A stretch of 6,964 bases of DNA from Cryomorphaceae bacterium (lineage in GTDB: Bacteria > Bacteroidota > Bacteroidia > Flavobacteriales > Schleiferiaceae), in the NCBI GenBank assembly GCA_003444795.1, contig DLWR01000172.1:1-6964 (forward strand), given 5' to 3'. This document shows, one piece after another, positions 6,641 to 6,964 of this stretch (position 1 is its first letter; each line of letters opens with the position of its first letter). The notes under the pieces were generated by a model that saw nothing but the letters and a program-made list of their open reading frames with translations, was not told the DNA's origin and did no database searches. The translations under genes and the position numbers were made by a program.

Positions 6641-6964
6641 CTCGCTCCCCTGGACGTATACCCCTGCTTGGCTTAGTGCTTCTGAAGCTGAAACCCTGTA
6701 TGCAGAGGGTTGGACCAAATGGCCATGGGAACAGGGGAGCGTCAAGCTCTTTGGAAAGTTGATTCCAGAGCCGCGCCGAAGCTTCTTTCAAGCTGATGAA
6801 GGCTTAACCTATACGTATTCCAAGCGGCGGCTCGTGGGCCAAGGATGGTTGCCCGAGCTTCATTCCCTCAGGGACCGGCTGAACGAAGAACTCGGCACGC
6901 GCTTTAATTCGGTATTGGTGAATGCCTACCGGGATGGTCGTGACTACATGGGTTACCACCAAGA
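6633..6964 (+). CDS. AlkB-like 2-oxoglutarate/Fe(II)-dependent dioxygenase, N-terminal part (runs off the right edge)
   Basis: The 110 complete codons visible read as the N-terminal half of an AlkB-family dioxygenase, which uses Fe(II), oxygen and 2-oxoglutarate to remove alkyl groups from nucleic acid bases oxidatively. Recognisable features: GSVKLFGKLIPEPRRSFF (35-52, the F.GK...PR block), GLTYTYSKRRL (57-67, Y.YS motif), and FNSVLVNAYRDGRDYMGYH (91-109), the family's FN..L.N.YRDG.D.MG.H signature. His109 is the expected first iron ligand; the last two bases (GA) begin an Asp or Glu codon, consistent with an HxD motif. The block order resembles the ALKBH2/3-like bacterial branch. The ATG overlaps the SDR stop by eight bases. 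The second iron-binding His and the 2-oxoglutarate-binding Arg lie beyond the window, so integrity cannot be judged. Confidence 0.9.
   Translation, partial: MANSLPWTYTPAWLSASEAETLYAEGWTKWPWEQGSVKLFGKLIPEPRRSFFQADEGLTYTYSKRRLVGQGWLPELHSLRDRLNEELGTRFNSVLVNAYRDGRDYMGYHQ

Noticed and set aside
6163..6745. Minus-strand ORFs of 114 and 133 codons under the SDR gene
   Set aside because: They overlap each other and a well-supported plus-strand enzyme, have no recognisable motifs, and the second also crosses into the AlkB-like gene.

Overview
The window looks like a chromosomal housekeeping segment from a member of the Bacteroidota, probably of the Flavobacteriales. The evidence is protein-level: a Bacteroidota-style dihydroorotase (Gln-x-His in place of His-x-His), a DUF4296 lipoprotein directly after it, a stand-alone LuxE-like acyltransferase, and -7 elements of the TAnnTTTG type. 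I see no mobile elements, CRISPR arrays, rRNA or tRNA genes. The DNA is very tightly packed: most neighbouring genes overlap by 4 or 8 bases.

Layout. Positions 1-3942 and on to 4324 form one forward run. It holds the 3' end of a polyprenol-phosphate mannosyltransferase-like GT2 gene, dihydroorotase (pyrC, pyrimidine synthesis), a small DUF4296 lipoprotein, a LuxE-family acyl-protein synthetase-like gene, one or two exported proteins of unknown function, and a VOC/glyoxalase-fold protein. The run meets tyrS (tyrosyl-tRNA synthetase, minus strand, 4317-5594) tail to tail, with an 8-base overlap of the 3' ends. Leftward tyrS and a rightward extended-SDR (NAD-dependent epimerase-like) gene diverge from a 47-base gap at 5595-5641. 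The SDR gene overlaps by 8 bases the start of an AlkB-like 2-oxoglutarate/Fe(II) dioxygenase gene, which runs off the right edge.

How the genes relate. The 4-base ATGA overlaps at GT2/pyrC and pyrC/DUF4296, and the 8-base overlaps further on, suggest a translationally coupled operon. The products do not form one obvious pathway: nucleotide synthesis, envelope lipid-linked sugar, lipoprotein, acyl activation and exported proteins. The SDR and AlkB-like genes form a second, rightward unit. No stretch over 300 bases lacks a gene.

Most notable. (1) The tyrosyl-tRNA synthetase has Gly-Val-Gly-Asn where the class I HIGH motif should be, losing the ATP-contacting first histidine. (2) At 3027-3320 two out-of-frame ORFs each begin with a convincing signal peptide and overlap by about 180 bases. 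(3) The dihydroorotase has a Gln for the first metal-binding His, with a Lys positioned like the carboxylated lysine of hydantoinases. (4) The LuxE-like protein keeps a cysteine six residues from its C terminus, resembling the acyl-acceptor cysteine of LuxE. I did not find evidence of a wholly new multi-gene system.
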